Assembly (NCBI RefSeq): GCF_008107685.1
Contig: NZ_VIRF01000128.1
Location: forward strand, 22,955-86,954
Direction: 5' to 3'
Length of the DNA stretch: 64,000 nucleotides
Origin: Novosphingobium sp. BW1
GTDB taxonomy: Bacteria > Pseudomonadota > Alphaproteobacteria > Sphingomonadales > Sphingomonadaceae
Shown: positions 34,389 to 43,423 of the stretch, piece by piece
Position numbering within the stretch: the first letter of the stretch is position 1
How the letters are laid out: each line of letters starts with the position of its first letter
The notes under the pieces: model-generated
The model's database searches: none
What the model was told of the DNA's origin: nothing
The model's input: the letters and a program-made list of their open reading frames with translations, nothing else
Program-made: the position numbers and the translations under genes

Positions 34389-36356
34389 CTACTTACGCAA
34401 AAGCCCGTTCAGGTGCTTGAACGCCGCTTCGAATCGATCCTTCGTCTCGTCCGACACCTTCGGCCAAAGTGTGGCTAGCTGCTCGGTGAAGTAGCGCGCG
34501 GGCCTGTAGTGGCCGAACGAACCGGACTTCATGGGGTTATCGGCCAGCCAGGCGTCAATCGCTCGAAGCGTTCGCGGCACATTCTGGTTGAGCTTCGCGA
34601 GCGTGATCTTCGACGCAAGCTGCTTGCCGTACTCGCCGTTGACAAGTTCTAAATAGAACGACCGGTCGAACATATCCTCAACATCAGCTTCAGCAGTGCC
34701 GGTGAAGTCCGCGTAGGTCGACACTTGCTTCTTGGTGAGCAGATTCTTCTTGTACAGGTCTTCGATGAGCTGCTTGTCACTGTTCTGTATGTCCAGCAGC
34801 GTGGCCACGTTCATACCCCTCTGCGAGCCAAGCATGGCCACAAAGGTGGGGACCTTACCGCTTCCGCCGACGGGCGTGACAATCCAGTCCTCCGACAGCC
34901 CAGTGCGGCCTTCGCGTTCCAATTCGCCAGATACCGCGCGGAGGTAAAGCATGTCGGCTACCCCTTCAACGATGAGCGAGTTTGGCCCGATGAACAAGGT
35001 CTGCTGGATTTCGTAGCCGAGCGCACCTTGCAGCGGGAACAGGCTGTCGTCCGTGGCGTCGAACACGTTTGCCAGCACCTTGGTGCCGTCCTCCTCCTTC
35101 GGCAGCGCTTCGGGGGCGTCGATGCCCAAATCCTGCACGATGCGGACCCGCTCGAACTTGGTCGGGTCGATCATGAAGGGTGAGTGCGTGGTGTACAAGA
35201 GTTGGTGGCCCGATAACTCGGCGTCGAAGTAGCGCAGCAAGTCGGCCTGCGCACGACCGTGCAGCGACAGCCCAGGTTCGTCCAGCAGCAAAATGACGTT
35301 CTGCCCTTGGCGTTTCACGTCCTCGTACCATGCAAGGAATGAGAAGAACCAGACGAAGCCCCGTGAGCGGTTGCTCAACGGCGTGGTCGCCCAGTGCACG
35401 GAGTCGTACACCTCACCCCACACGTTGACCCCCTGCTGCATACCCTCCGGGTCTCCAGCTTTGGCGTCACGCACGTCGAAGCGCATCTGTATGTGCCTGT
35501 TTTGAGACCAGTACTTGACGATACGCTGGGTCAGATGGTTCCCGGCACCTTGCAGCTTGTTTTTCAGTTCCACCGTGTTGTTGGTGGCCACTAGCTTGCG
35601 GTGGTCGAGGCGCGCGAGGTTGATAAGGCCGATGAGCGGGTAATCCGAGTCGAGGAGCTTGTCGTTTTCCTCGCGCGTGATCAGGGCGTTGAGGTTGGCC
35701 TGCCCCTCCATCTGATAGTACTCGTCGAAGTACAGGAACTTCGGCGCGCGTGGCCAAATCAGCGTGTTGAAGACGTAGTGGCTAAGCTCCTTCTCGCGGA
35801 CCTTTGCGACCAGCTTCTTCGCGGCATTGATGGCATCGGTCGCTTCAACCCCATCGAGCGCGACTGCAAAGTCCTGCCAAGTCGCGGCAGCTCCCAAGGC
35901 AGCGCGCAGATCATCGGAAAGCGCCGGGTTGCTGGCGAGGTGCTTGCGTGCTGCTGCATTGTCACATGTGAGCGTGTACTTACCGTTCCCGTCGCCATAG
36001 TAGGTCGTGTACTTGAAGGTGTTGCTACTGAGAACATCGGGGCCGAAGACGTCCTCCACCGCGAGCAGGTCCGCCTTCTCAAGCTCGTACGTGCACTCGA
36101 CTACTGCTGCTTCCTCGCGCTCGCCATTCTCGACGGCGAAGCGGTAGTCCTCGACCTCCCGCTTCGGGTAGTCGTAGGTCTCATCAAAGACAGCATCGCC
36201 CTTGCGGATCGGGTTGGTGCGGTAGAGCGCCGTGAGGACCGTGGTCTTGCCTGCCTCGTTCTTGCCCACCAAGCAGGTGGTCTGGTCATCAACCTCAATC
36301 GGTCCGGTATCCCAGATGCTGCGGAACTCACGGACCCGGTATTGCTTCAGCTTCAT
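34389..36356 (-). CDS. OLD-family ATPase/TOPRIM nuclease
   Basis: A 655-residue protein. An ABC-type ATPase head opens it: FRSIWDTGPIEV, Walker A VGKNEAGKTT (about residues 30-39), a conserved SNRSRGFVWFFSF signature, Walker B VILLLDEPGLSLH and an H-loop TTHSPFMI. A TOPRIM domain follows: LIVEGVADMLYL, then VTPVGGSGKV and LLDIQNSD. OLD nucleases degrade DNA and defend against phages; class 2 forms (GajA) work with a UvrD-like GajB. No such helicase is adjacent, so this is a solo OLD protein unless the 157-residue protein upstream is its partner. Confidence 0.85.
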   Translation of the reverse strand: MKLKQYRVREFRSIWDTGPIEVDDQTTCLVGKNEAGKTTVLTALYRTNPIRKGDAVFDETYDYPKREVEDYRFAVENGEREEAAVVECTYELEKADLLAVEDVFGPDVLSSNTFKYTTYYGDGNGKYTLTCDNAAARKHLASNPALSDDLRAALGAAATWQDFAVALDGVEATDAINAAKKLVAKVREKELSHYVFNTLIWPRAPKFLYFDEYYQMEGQANLNALITREENDKLLDSDYPLIGLINLARLDHRKLVATNNTVELKNKLQGAGNHLTQRIVKYWSQNRHIQMRFDVRDAKAGDPEGMQQGVNVWGEVYDSVHWATTPLSNRSRGFVWFFSFLAWYEDVKRQGQNVILLLDEPGLSLHGRAQADLLRYFDAELSGHQLLYTTHSPFMIDPTKFERVRIVQDLGIDAPEALPKEEDGTKVLANVFDATDDSLFPLQGALGYEIQQTLFIGPNSLIVEGVADMLYLRAVSGELEREGRTGLSEDWIVTPVGGSGKVPTFVAMLGSQRGMNVATLLDIQNSDKQLIEDLYKKNLLTKKQVSTYADFTGTAEADVEDMFDRSFYLELVNGEYGKQLASKITLAKLNQNVPRTLRAIDAWLADNPMKSGSFGHYRPARYFTEQLATLWPKVSDETKDRFEAAFKHLNGLLRK

Positions 36357-36546
36357 CTCAAGCCCACCCTGTTGCTTCGCTGCGCGGTGATCGCACGCGT
36401 ATCTATGAAGGAACAGAAATCGAACAGCAAGGCTTACGACTCGCTGACTTGTGGTCAGACAAGTGGAAATATTGGAGAAGAATTAAAACCGAGCAACAGA
36501 CGACCGTCGGTTATAGTATTTAGCGGGCTGCGCCTCTCGGTGAGCG

Positions 36547-37020
36547 CTACACCTCAAAGAATTCCCGCTCTCTGTAAAGCGATTCCAGCACCGAAACACA
36601 GACATGCAGCACATCGTGCTTCTTGCCGTCTGGTGTCGCAACCACGACAGTTTCACGTGCATCTGAGTGCGTCGTACCATCGGAGTAGTAACTCCCATCG
36701 CTGAACGCCGCCCCCTTCCCTCTGACCAAGTCCTCAGCACGCAACCCCACCAGTTCGGACTTCGGATGGCGTGTAAGCTTGACGTGCTTGCCCGCGTTAG
36801 CAATTGCTCGGACCGTGTGGAAGGCAGGGACCTTCGCCGCAATCTCCTGCGCGACGTCATGCGGCTTTCCGTTTCGAACGTGCGCCACAACGTCAGCAAA
36901 GTGGTACAGAATGATGCAGGTGGAAATGGCGAGGTCGTAAGCGGTCGGCTCCGCTTCGAAGCGACGACAGAGCGGTGCCGCGAGTTCGTCGATGTACACT
37001 TGAGGGTTTGAGAATGCCAT
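36547..37020 (-). CDS. Small protein of unknown function, possible HEPN-like fold
   Basis: A 157-residue protein without signal or membrane segment. It contains FHTVRAIANAGKHVKLTR; the spaced Arg and Lys-His resemble motifs in helical HEPN-like proteins but the spacing differs from R-x4-6-H. Much of the N-terminal half is helical (ISTCIILYHFADVVAHVR). It lies 190 bp upstream of the OLD gene in the same direction and could be co-transcribed. Function unknown. Confidence 0.55.
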   Translation of the reverse strand: MAFSNPQVYIDELAAPLCRRFEAEPTAYDLAISTCIILYHFADVVAHVRNGKPHDVAQEIAAKVPAFHTVRAIANAGKHVKLTRHPKSELVGLRAEDLVRGKGAAFSDGSYYSDGTTHSDARETVVVATPDGKKHDVLHVCVSVLESLYREREFFEV

Positions 37021-37393
37021 GGCTCAGGCATACTCGGACCCGACCAACTATTCCATTGGGCAGCATAACCGGCCTTCCAATCCCGTCAGTCATGCTGTCC
37101 GCGTTCAGGAAAGCGGCACGGACATCCTGATGACGGAGATGGCGCAAGGCAGCAGTCGCGGCAGTGTCCATGTTGGCGGCAAGTTCAGAAGGTGCCTTCA
37201 GATTAAATCTTTGAAATGCTGCCGCGTTAGAATCCATTTTTCGCAACACGGTCTTTTCAGGCAGCACCCCAGCATTTCTGTAACCCTCATCATCGGCAGA
37301 CTTCTGCGGTTCTCCCATTGCTGGACGACCCACAGGCAATCATGTGCAAACTGACACGTCTCCCGCCGCGAATCGGCCAACTTGGAGACGAAC
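37021..37393. other. Intergenic region in front of the mobilisation module
   Basis: About 370 bp. A weak minus-strand frame (up to 37339) overlaps the preceding gene and is not called. The last bases (GGAGACGAAC) give the ribosome binding site of the AlpA-like gene. Otherwise nothing recognised. Confidence 0.4.
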
Positions 37394-37567
37394 ATGGAAC
37401 CTCTCGCCATATCCATCAATGAGACTGCCAAGGCGCTCGGCGTCGGGCGATCATCGGTCTACGCCCTGATAAAATCGGGCGGCCTCGACGCCATCAAGAT
37501 CGGCAGGCGAACCTTGCTTACCACCGAGTCCATCAAACGCCTGGCGCAATCCCGAACCGTCATCTGA
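37394..37567 (+). CDS. AlpA/excisionase-type HTH protein
   Basis: A 57-residue DNA-binding protein: ISINETAKALGVGRSSVYAL, then IKIGRRTLLTTESIKRLAQ, the compact MerR-like fold of AlpA and excisionases. It starts at ATG 37394 with GGAG at seven bases. Such proteins control integrase expression or direct excision of P4-type elements, so it likely serves the integrase at 31790, though it lies 4.4 kb away. It precedes the mobilisation genes. Confidence 0.85.
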   Translation: MEPLAISINETAKALGVGRSSVYALIKSGGLDAIKIGRRTLLTTESIKRLAQSRTVI

Positions 37568-37643
37568 CCGGTAGACGCTCCGCGCCTGTGTCTCGCCCCA
37601 TCACCAAACCTAGACAATCGTGGAATTCACGAAAGGACACCCC

Positions 37644-38252
37644 ATGCCCATTTTCCACAAGGCCGTTGACCGGCTTGCCGATCTCATGCGCCGTGATCGC
37701 AAGATCACCTATCGCGCTTTCATCGATGCTCGCCTCGCGCCCTATGTGACGCCGCTACTCGATAGGATCGTTGCCGACGACGAGGACGGCGACACACTGC
37801 GCAATTCCCTGATCCCGTGGCGACGTGCCCAGCGCCCGCCGATCGCCACCTATGGCGGCGATGTTTCCACCTGCCGGATCGACGGACCTTGGCAAGTGTT
37901 GGATCGGCACTGGCTTCCGCTCGGCGGTCTGATCGTCACGACCGGCGTGACTGCGCACCTCAATCCGTTCGAAGCACAGGCGCTGCACAAGCGGATGCAA
38001 CAGGCGATCGAGGATACGGTCCTGACATGGGTCCGGGAGCATGACCTTTACGCCCTTGGCCATGTCCCGGAGGAGATCGACCGCAAGGAGGCCGACCCCG
38101 CAGCCAAGACGATGATCGCAGCATGGATCAGCGGGCAGCATGAGGCATGCGCCGATCCGGACTCCGGCTCCGGTGGAGCCGACAGTTGCTGTTCCGGTGG
38201 CCCCTGCGGTGCCTTGTGTGATGCTTGCCGGAAAGGATCGGATCATGCCTGA
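37644..38252 (+). CDS. Accessory protein of the mobilisation region, unknown
   Basis: A 202-residue protein, start at ATG 37644 with AAAGGA upstream. The N-terminus (FHKAVDRLADLMRRDRKITY) is helical; the middle is beta-rich with LPLGGLIVTTGVTAHLNP. The C-terminus is remarkable: about 30 residues rich in Gly, Ser and Cys (SGGADSCCSGGPCGALCDAC), possibly metal-binding. It stands between the AlpA-like gene and the mobilisation genes; family not recognised. Confidence 0.6.
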   Translation: MPIFHKAVDRLADLMRRDRKITYRAFIDARLAPYVTPLLDRIVADDEDGDTLRNSLIPWRRAQRPPIATYGGDVSTCRIDGPWQVLDRHWLPLGGLIVTTGVTAHLNPFEAQALHKRMQQAIEDTVLTWVREHDLYALGHVPEEIDRKEADPAAKTMIAAWISGQHEACADPDSGSGGADSCCSGGPCGALCDACRKGSDHA

Positions 38253-38459
38253 GCCGGTCGCCGGAATGGCAGCGTTGCGGGGCTACGATGCTTCGCATCG
38301 AGCCAACAATTCAGATACACACCCCACGCACGGGTGCATCCAGCAATTCTGCGGGTTTGACGGGATGCTATTAGCATCTTGCTCAATGCAGCGGCGAGGA
38401 AATGGCGCAATTCGGCCATTTCACGCGATGGCGAATAGCATCTCGCCGGGAGCCGTGCG
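38253..38459. promoter_or_regulatory. Inverted-repeat region before mobilisation genes, candidate oriT
   Basis: A 207-bp non-coding stretch in front of the TraD/relaxase operon. It has CGATGC-TTC-GCATCG at 38286-38300 and a perfect 7-1-7 palindrome GATGCTA-T-TAGCATC at 38364-38378; part of the latter (TAGCATC) recurs at about 38438. Relaxases act at oriT sites with such hairpins, usually close to their own gene. It could equally be an operator. Confidence 0.35.
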
Positions 38460-38831
38460 ATGAGCGCCCGCGCCCAGACTGTGCGGCTCACTCCGACGCA
38501 ACACCGCACTCTTGTCGGCTTCGCCAAGAGCTACGGATTGAGCGAATATGCCATGCTCGCCCGCGTGGTGGACGCGGGCCTAGCCGCCCTCGTTCACGGA
38601 GCCGGTGGCGAGATCGATGCCCGCGAGATCGTCGCCGAACTGGCATCGGTCAGCACCCGCGTGGTGGACATGGAGCGGTTGCTGGACCGTGCCCTGTTCA
38701 CCGCCTGCGCCGCCTATTGCTACGCCCGCAGCGCGGCGACCGGGGTGCGCAAGAGCGACGAGGCGATCACCCCCGAAATCCAGGCCGCCTACGATCGCCA
38801 ACTGCGGCTCGCCGGGAGCGACGGACGATGA
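38460..38831 (+). CDS. Small mobilisation accessory protein
   Basis: A 123-residue protein with a ribbon-helix-helix-like opening (VRLTPTQHRTLVGFAKSYGL) followed by helices. It overlaps the TraD start by four bases (ATGA) and directly follows the candidate oriT region. Small DNA-binding proteins in this place help the relaxase at oriT in MobF systems. No strong family signature beyond that. Confidence 0.6.
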   Translation: MSARAQTVRLTPTQHRTLVGFAKSYGLSEYAMLARVVDAGLAALVHGAGGEIDAREIVAELASVSTRVVDMERLLDRALFTACAAYCYARSAATGVRKSDEAITPEIQAAYDRQLRLAGSDGR

Positions 38832-40657
38832 GCCAGCCCCATGACCGCCGCGTCCATGCCGACGCCCTCCGCCGGCACAGTCTGCTCAGTCAGACCCGCC
38901 GCCTGAAACGGCAGGCCGCCATCATGTTGGCCTCGGTTGCCTTGGGCGGCATCGCCTATCCATCGCTGCTGATCGACCGCCAGACAGTTCAGGCAACGGG
39001 CACATATCTTTGGGCCAGGGCCAAGATCATGCTGGTGTCGGGCGCGATTGCCGATCCGCCCATCCAGATCAGATATGGAGGCCGTGAGTACGAGGTGTCC
39101 GCGCGGGCCATCGCCGCCCATGCCTATTACAGGGGCGCGGCTCACGCCACGCTGACGCTCATATTACGCGGGTGTTGGCTGGGCTTTGCGACTTGGCTTG
39201 CGGGCCTGTTTCTCGTGCGCGGCGCGGTATGGCGGCGGCGCGAGCGCGCCTTGCGGGACCGCGTCATCGCCGGGACCTTGGTCACGACCGAGAAGAAGCT
39301 GGCGAGGATTACCGCCAAGCACGCGAATGCCAGCGCGCTAACCATCGGCACGGTGCCGATCCCGTCGCGGCTGGAAACCCGGCATATGGCGATGATCGGC
39401 ACCACCGGCAGTGGCAAAACCACCGCCTTGCGTCAGATGCTCGACGGGATCGAGGCGCGCGGTGAAGCTGCTCTGGTCTATGATACCAGCGGCGAATTCA
39501 TCGCCCTCTACTACCGACCCGAGCGCGGCGATGTGATCCTCAATCCCTTCGATGCCCGCTGCGCCTTCTGGTCGCCTTTCGCGGAGATCGCTCATCCCGC
39601 CGATGCCGCCCGCATCGCGCACCAGTTCATCACCGAAACCGGCCAGCATGATAACGACGTGTGGCTGGAAACCGCCCGCATCCTTGTCGCCAACATGCTC
39701 CGCCAGCTCTGGAAAGAGGGCAAGACCAGCCTGACCGACCTCCTGGCCATGTTCCAGATCAGCACCAAGGAGGAGCTCAAGGAGCAACTGAAAGACACCT
39801 CTTCGGCGCGCACCTTTGCCGATGATGCCGACCGGGCAACGGGCAGCGTCCTGTTCATGCTCGCCAAGGCCGCCGACCTGATCCAGTTCCTTCGTGTCGA
39901 GGACAGCGGCGGCACGCCTTTCGCCTTCCGCGACTTCATCCATGGGCTGGACAAGCCAAAGGGCGCGAAGCCCTGGATATTCGTGCCGCGCAAGGAGGAC
40001 TATTTCGAAGCGTCCAAGCCTTTGCTCGCCTGCTGGCTGGAATGTGCGGCGAGCGCCGTGCTGGGGCTTCCTCCGTCGCCCGACCGGCGCATCTGGTTCG
40101 TGCTGGACGAGCTCGCCGATCTTCCCCGCGTCGACAACCTCGCGCGGCTTCTGCCGGAAGGGCGCAAGTTCGGCGCGGCGGTCGTGCTGACTTTTCAGGC
40201 GCTGGGGCAGATGCGGCATCGCTACGGGTCGGAAATCGCCGAATCCATGCTGGGTTGCTGCAACACCAAGCTGTTCCTGCAAACCATTGACAACGAAACG
40301 CGCGTCTGGGCCAGCCAGACCATCGGTGAGTGCGAAGTCGAAATCCAGACCATGACCGACGCGCTGGCCGAGGGTGACGACGAGGCCACCACCACCTTGG
40401 GCCGGGTGCGCAAGATGCGGCCCGCCGTTCTGGAAAGCGAAATGCGGCTGCCCAAGTTCGAGGGGTATCTGTTGTTCCCCGATGGCTTGCCGGTAGCGCG
40501 GATCAAGCTGACCGCCGAGCATATCACCCGGCGCGGCGAAGCCCGCCAGCCGGGTTTCTTGGCAGGCGATCCCGACACCACGCTTTGGAAACAGACCGGG
40601 AAGACACCGCCCGCACCGCCGCCTCCCCCGAAACCTAACAGCCAAGGGCCGGTGTGA
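38828..40657 (+). CDS. traD: TraD-type IV coupling protein
   Basis: A 609-residue membrane ATPase that would link the relaxosome to a type IV secretion channel. Two N-terminal membrane helices (around residues 35-50 and 105-135) are followed by the ATPase domain: Walker A IGTTGSGKTTAL near residue 192 and Walker B IWFVLDELADLP. A conserved ALGQMRHRYG and a Pro-rich end (PPAPPPPPKP) are also present. ATG 38828 lies in the stop of the previous gene, and its own stop overlaps the relaxase start. No VirB/Tra channel genes are in the window. Confidence 0.9.
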   Translation: MSQPHDRRVHADALRRHSLLSQTRRLKRQAAIMLASVALGGIAYPSLLIDRQTVQATGTYLWARAKIMLVSGAIADPPIQIRYGGREYEVSARAIAAHAYYRGAAHATLTLILRGCWLGFATWLAGLFLVRGAVWRRRERALRDRVIAGTLVTTEKKLARITAKHANASALTIGTVPIPSRLETRHMAMIGTTGSGKTTALRQMLDGIEARGEAALVYDTSGEFIALYYRPERGDVILNPFDARCAFWSPFAEIAHPADAARIAHQFITETGQHDNDVWLETARILVANMLRQLWKEGKTSLTDLLAMFQISTKEELKEQLKDTSSARTFADDADRATGSVLFMLAKAADLIQFLRVEDSGGTPFAFRDFIHGLDKPKGAKPWIFVPRKEDYFEASKPLLACWLECAASAVLGLPPSPDRRIWFVLDELADLPRVDNLARLLPEGRKFGAAVVLTFQALGQMRHRYGSEIAESMLGCCNTKLFLQTIDNETRVWASQTIGECEVEIQTMTDALAEGDDEATTTLGRVRKMRPAVLESEMRLPKFEGYLLFPDGLPVARIKLTAEHITRRGEARQPGFLAGDPDTTLWKQTGKTPPAPPPPPKPNSQGPV

Positions 40658-43419
40658 TGGTGGCATCCGTTTCCGCGCTGACCAGTTCGGCGCAGGCCAG
40701 CAGCTACTACGAGGCCGACGACTATTATGCCGAAGGCGGCCTTTCCCCGTCTGAATGGCAGGGCGCGGGCGCGGAAGCACTGGGCCTGTCCGGCGAGGTC
40801 GACCGCGAAAGCTTTCGCGATTTGCTCGACGGCAAGATCGGCGAGCAGCAGCTTGGCACGTTTCGCGAGGACCAGCTTGAGCATCGGCCCGGGTGGGATG
40901 TGACCCTGAGTGCGCCCAAGTCGGTGTCGATCATGGCCGAGGTGGCAGGCGACCGACGCTTGATCGCGGCGCATGGGGAAGCGGTCAGGACCGCAATGGC
41001 CCATGTTGAGAAGCATATGGCCGCCACCCGCGTCCGAGATGGCGGCGCCGTCACTCGCGAGGCGACCGGCAATCTGGTGATCGCCAGTTTCCAGCACGGC
41101 ACCAGCCGCGCCCAAGACCCGCAGCTTCACACGCACAACGTTATCATGAACGCGACGCGGGACGAGGATGGCACATGGCGCAGCCTTGAGCCGCGCGCCA
41201 TCTACCAGCTTCAAAAGCAGATCGGCGCAATCTACCGGCAGGAACTTGCACTGAAGGTCCGGGAACTCGGCTACGAGATCGAGGCGGGCAAGGACTCGCT
41301 GTTCGAAATCAAGGGCGTGTCCCCCGAGGTGATGGTCGCGTTCAGCACCCGCAGCGCCGAGATCGAGGCGGCGCTTGCCGAGCGCGGCACTTCCCGCGAA
41401 ATGGCCAGCGCCGCTGAGAAACAGGTGGCGACGCTCGCCACACGCGAGGCAAAGGTTGCTGCCGATCATGCTGGCCTTGTCGCGGACTGGCGAGAGACGG
41501 CCAGCGGGGCGGCCTTTGGCGCGGCGGCGCGGATGGCGATGATCGAGCAGGCCGAAGCCAGGGCCGCCGATCCTGCCCATCGTTCTGCCGTCGAAATGCA
41601 GGGCGACGGAGCCGCTGCCCGCGCCGTGGCCCATGCCGCCGACAAGTTGGGCGAGCGGCAATCCGTCTTTTCCACTGCCGCCTTGCAGGAGGAAGCCGGA
41701 AGGACCGCGTTGGGCAAGGTCGGTTACGCGCAGATCGGGGCCGCCATCGAGGCGGCGACGAAACGGGGCGAGTTGATCGACCGGACCTTTCAGGATCGGC
41801 GCGGTGCGGAGTTTGCCGGGTTCACCAACCGCCAGAATGTCGAAACCGAAGCCAGAATGCTGCGGATCGAGGCGGAAGGGCGCGGCACCTTTGCCCCTGT
41901 CGCATCGCCGCTTGCCGCCGCCAAGGCCGTTGCCAGCGCCGCCGCGCACTCAGAACAGACGGGCCATAGCTGGAACGCCGATCAGCGCGCCGCGACCGAG
42001 CAGCTTCTGACCAACCGCAATCGGATCACCGCGTTGCAGGGCTATGCGGGCACCGCCAAGACCACGACCGTCCTGGCGACGTTCGCACGCGAGGCCGAGG
42101 CGCGGGGCGTATCCGTCGTCGCGCTGGCCCCCACTGCTTCGGCGGCGATGGTTCTGGGCGACGCGCTGGAGACGCGTGGCGATACCGTCGCGCGACATCT
42201 TCTATCGCCCGAACGGCCCCAGTCAGGTCAGCCCGCCGCGTGGATCGTGGACGAGGCATCGCTGCTGTCGGCCCGCGATACGGCCCGATTGTTCGACCTT
42301 GCCGACAAGCATGATGCCCGCATCATCCTTGTCGGCGATGTGAAGCAGCTTGGTTCGGTCGAGGCGGGCGCCGCCTTTGCGCAGTTGCAGGGCGCCGGAA
42401 TGGAAACCGCCAAGCTGGCTGAGATCGTGCGGCAGACCAACACGGCGACGAAAGACGCAGTACTGGCATCCATCGAGGGGGACGCGAAGAAGGCCCTTGC
42501 CGCGCTGGATCGCGGCGGCGGGCAGATCGTCGAAAATCCCGACCGTGCCGAACGCTTTGCCGCCATTGCCGAGCGGTATGCGGCTCTGGACAAGGCCGGT
42601 CGTGCCCGCACTCTTGTTATCGAGCCGTCGCGCGAAGGGCGCGATGCGCTGACCGTTGATATTCGCACCGCGCTGAGCAGGTCGGGCGCGCTCACCGGCA
42701 CATCCGTCACCGTGGAGAGCCTTTCCAACAAGGGGCTGACCCGCACCGAAGCGCGCGATCCCCTGAGCTACGACAAAGGCGATGTTGTCAGCTTCACCCG
42801 CGACTATGCCGACAAGGGCGTGGTGCGGGGCGAAGCCTATCGCGTTGAGAACATCGACCCGACCAAGGCCGCCATCACGCTCAAATCCGAGGATGGGCGC
42901 GAGGTGGAATGGCGGCTGCGGCAATGGGGCGCAGGCCACGCCCAGGCCTTCGCGACGCAGCCGATGGACCTGAAAACCGGCGATGCCATCCGGTTCACCC
43001 GAAACGACCGCGAAGCAGGCCGGGTCAATGGCGGACGCGGCGAAGTGATTGACGTGAATGATCGGACCCGCACTGCCACGATCCAGACCGCGAGGGGGAT
43101 GACCGAAACGCTCAATCTCGATTCCGCCCGCGACCGGCATATTGCCCATGCCTATGTGGACACCGCCTTTGCCGCGCAGGGACGAACCGCCGATCATGTC
43201 ATCATCCATGCAGACAGCAAGGCGGCCAACCTTGTCGATCAGAAGAGCTTCTATGTGGAGATTTCGAGAGCCAAGGAGTCGATTGCCATTTTCACCAATG
43301 ATCGCGGCAAGCTGGTTTCCGCGATCAGCGAACGTGCTGGACAGGTGCAAACGGCAATCGCGCAGGTGGCGACACTAACGCCCAGTGCTGACAAAGCTAT
43401 GGGCCCTCGTTTGGGTTGA
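40657..43419 (+). CDS. MobF-family conjugative relaxase/helicase
   Basis: A 920-residue TrwC/TraI-like protein. The relaxase domain shows the tyrosine cluster SSYYEADDYY near the start and the metal-binding HxH in QLHTHNVIMNA with an earlier WDVTLSAPKSVSI. The helicase domain (about 430-900) has LQGYAGTAKTT (Walker A), IVDEASLLS and LVGDVKQLGSVEAG. It nicks oriT and unwinds the transferred strand. A GTG at 40654 is an alternative start; ATG 40657 fits relatives better. TraI of F is about twice as long; this short form is common on sphingomonad elements. Confidence 0.92.
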   Translation: MVASVSALTSSAQASSYYEADDYYAEGGLSPSEWQGAGAEALGLSGEVDRESFRDLLDGKIGEQQLGTFREDQLEHRPGWDVTLSAPKSVSIMAEVAGDRRLIAAHGEAVRTAMAHVEKHMAATRVRDGGAVTREATGNLVIASFQHGTSRAQDPQLHTHNVIMNATRDEDGTWRSLEPRAIYQLQKQIGAIYRQELALKVRELGYEIEAGKDSLFEIKGVSPEVMVAFSTRSAEIEAALAERGTSREMASAAEKQVATLATREAKVAADHAGLVADWRETASGAAFGAAARMAMIEQAEARAADPAHRSAVEMQGDGAAARAVAHAADKLGERQSVFSTAALQEEAGRTALGKVGYAQIGAAIEAATKRGELIDRTFQDRRGAEFAGFTNRQNVETEARMLRIEAEGRGTFAPVASPLAAAKAVASAAAHSEQTGHSWNADQRAATEQLLTNRNRITALQGYAGTAKTTTVLATFAREAEARGVSVVALAPTASAAMVLGDALETRGDTVARHLLSPERPQSGQPAAWIVDEASLLSARDTARLFDLADKHDARIILVGDVKQLGSVEAGAAFAQLQGAGMETAKLAEIVRQTNTATKDAVLASIEGDAKKALAALDRGGGQIVENPDRAERFAAIAERYAALDKAGRARTLVIEPSREGRDALTVDIRTALSRSGALTGTSVTVESLSNKGLTRTEARDPLSYDKGDVVSFTRDYADKGVVRGEAYRVENIDPTKAAITLKSEDGREVEWRLRQWGAGHAQAFATQPMDLKTGDAIRFTRNDREAGRVNGGRGEVIDVNDRTRTATIQTARGMTETLNLDSARDRHIAHAYVDTAFAAQGRTADHVIIHADSKAANLVDQKSFYVEISRAKESIAIFTNDRGKLVSAISERAGQVQTAIAQVATLTPSADKAMGPRLG

Positions 43420-43423
43420 TAGT

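Noticed and set aside
34389..36356. A Gabija system (GajA with GajB)
   Set aside because: The ATPase/TOPRIM protein fits GajA, but no UvrD-like helicase gene lies next to it.
36893..37339. A 148-codon minus-strand frame overlapping the start of the gene at 36547-37020
   Set aside because: No ribosome binding site, no motif, and a long overlap with a better gene. It could still be a small upstream gene, but I cannot support it.
39338..40780. A 480-codon open frame on the minus strand
   Set aside because: Antisense to TraD, with no recognisable domain and improbable composition.
40222..41949. A 575-codon open frame on the minus strand
   Set aside because: Antisense to TraD and the MobF relaxase; no motif.
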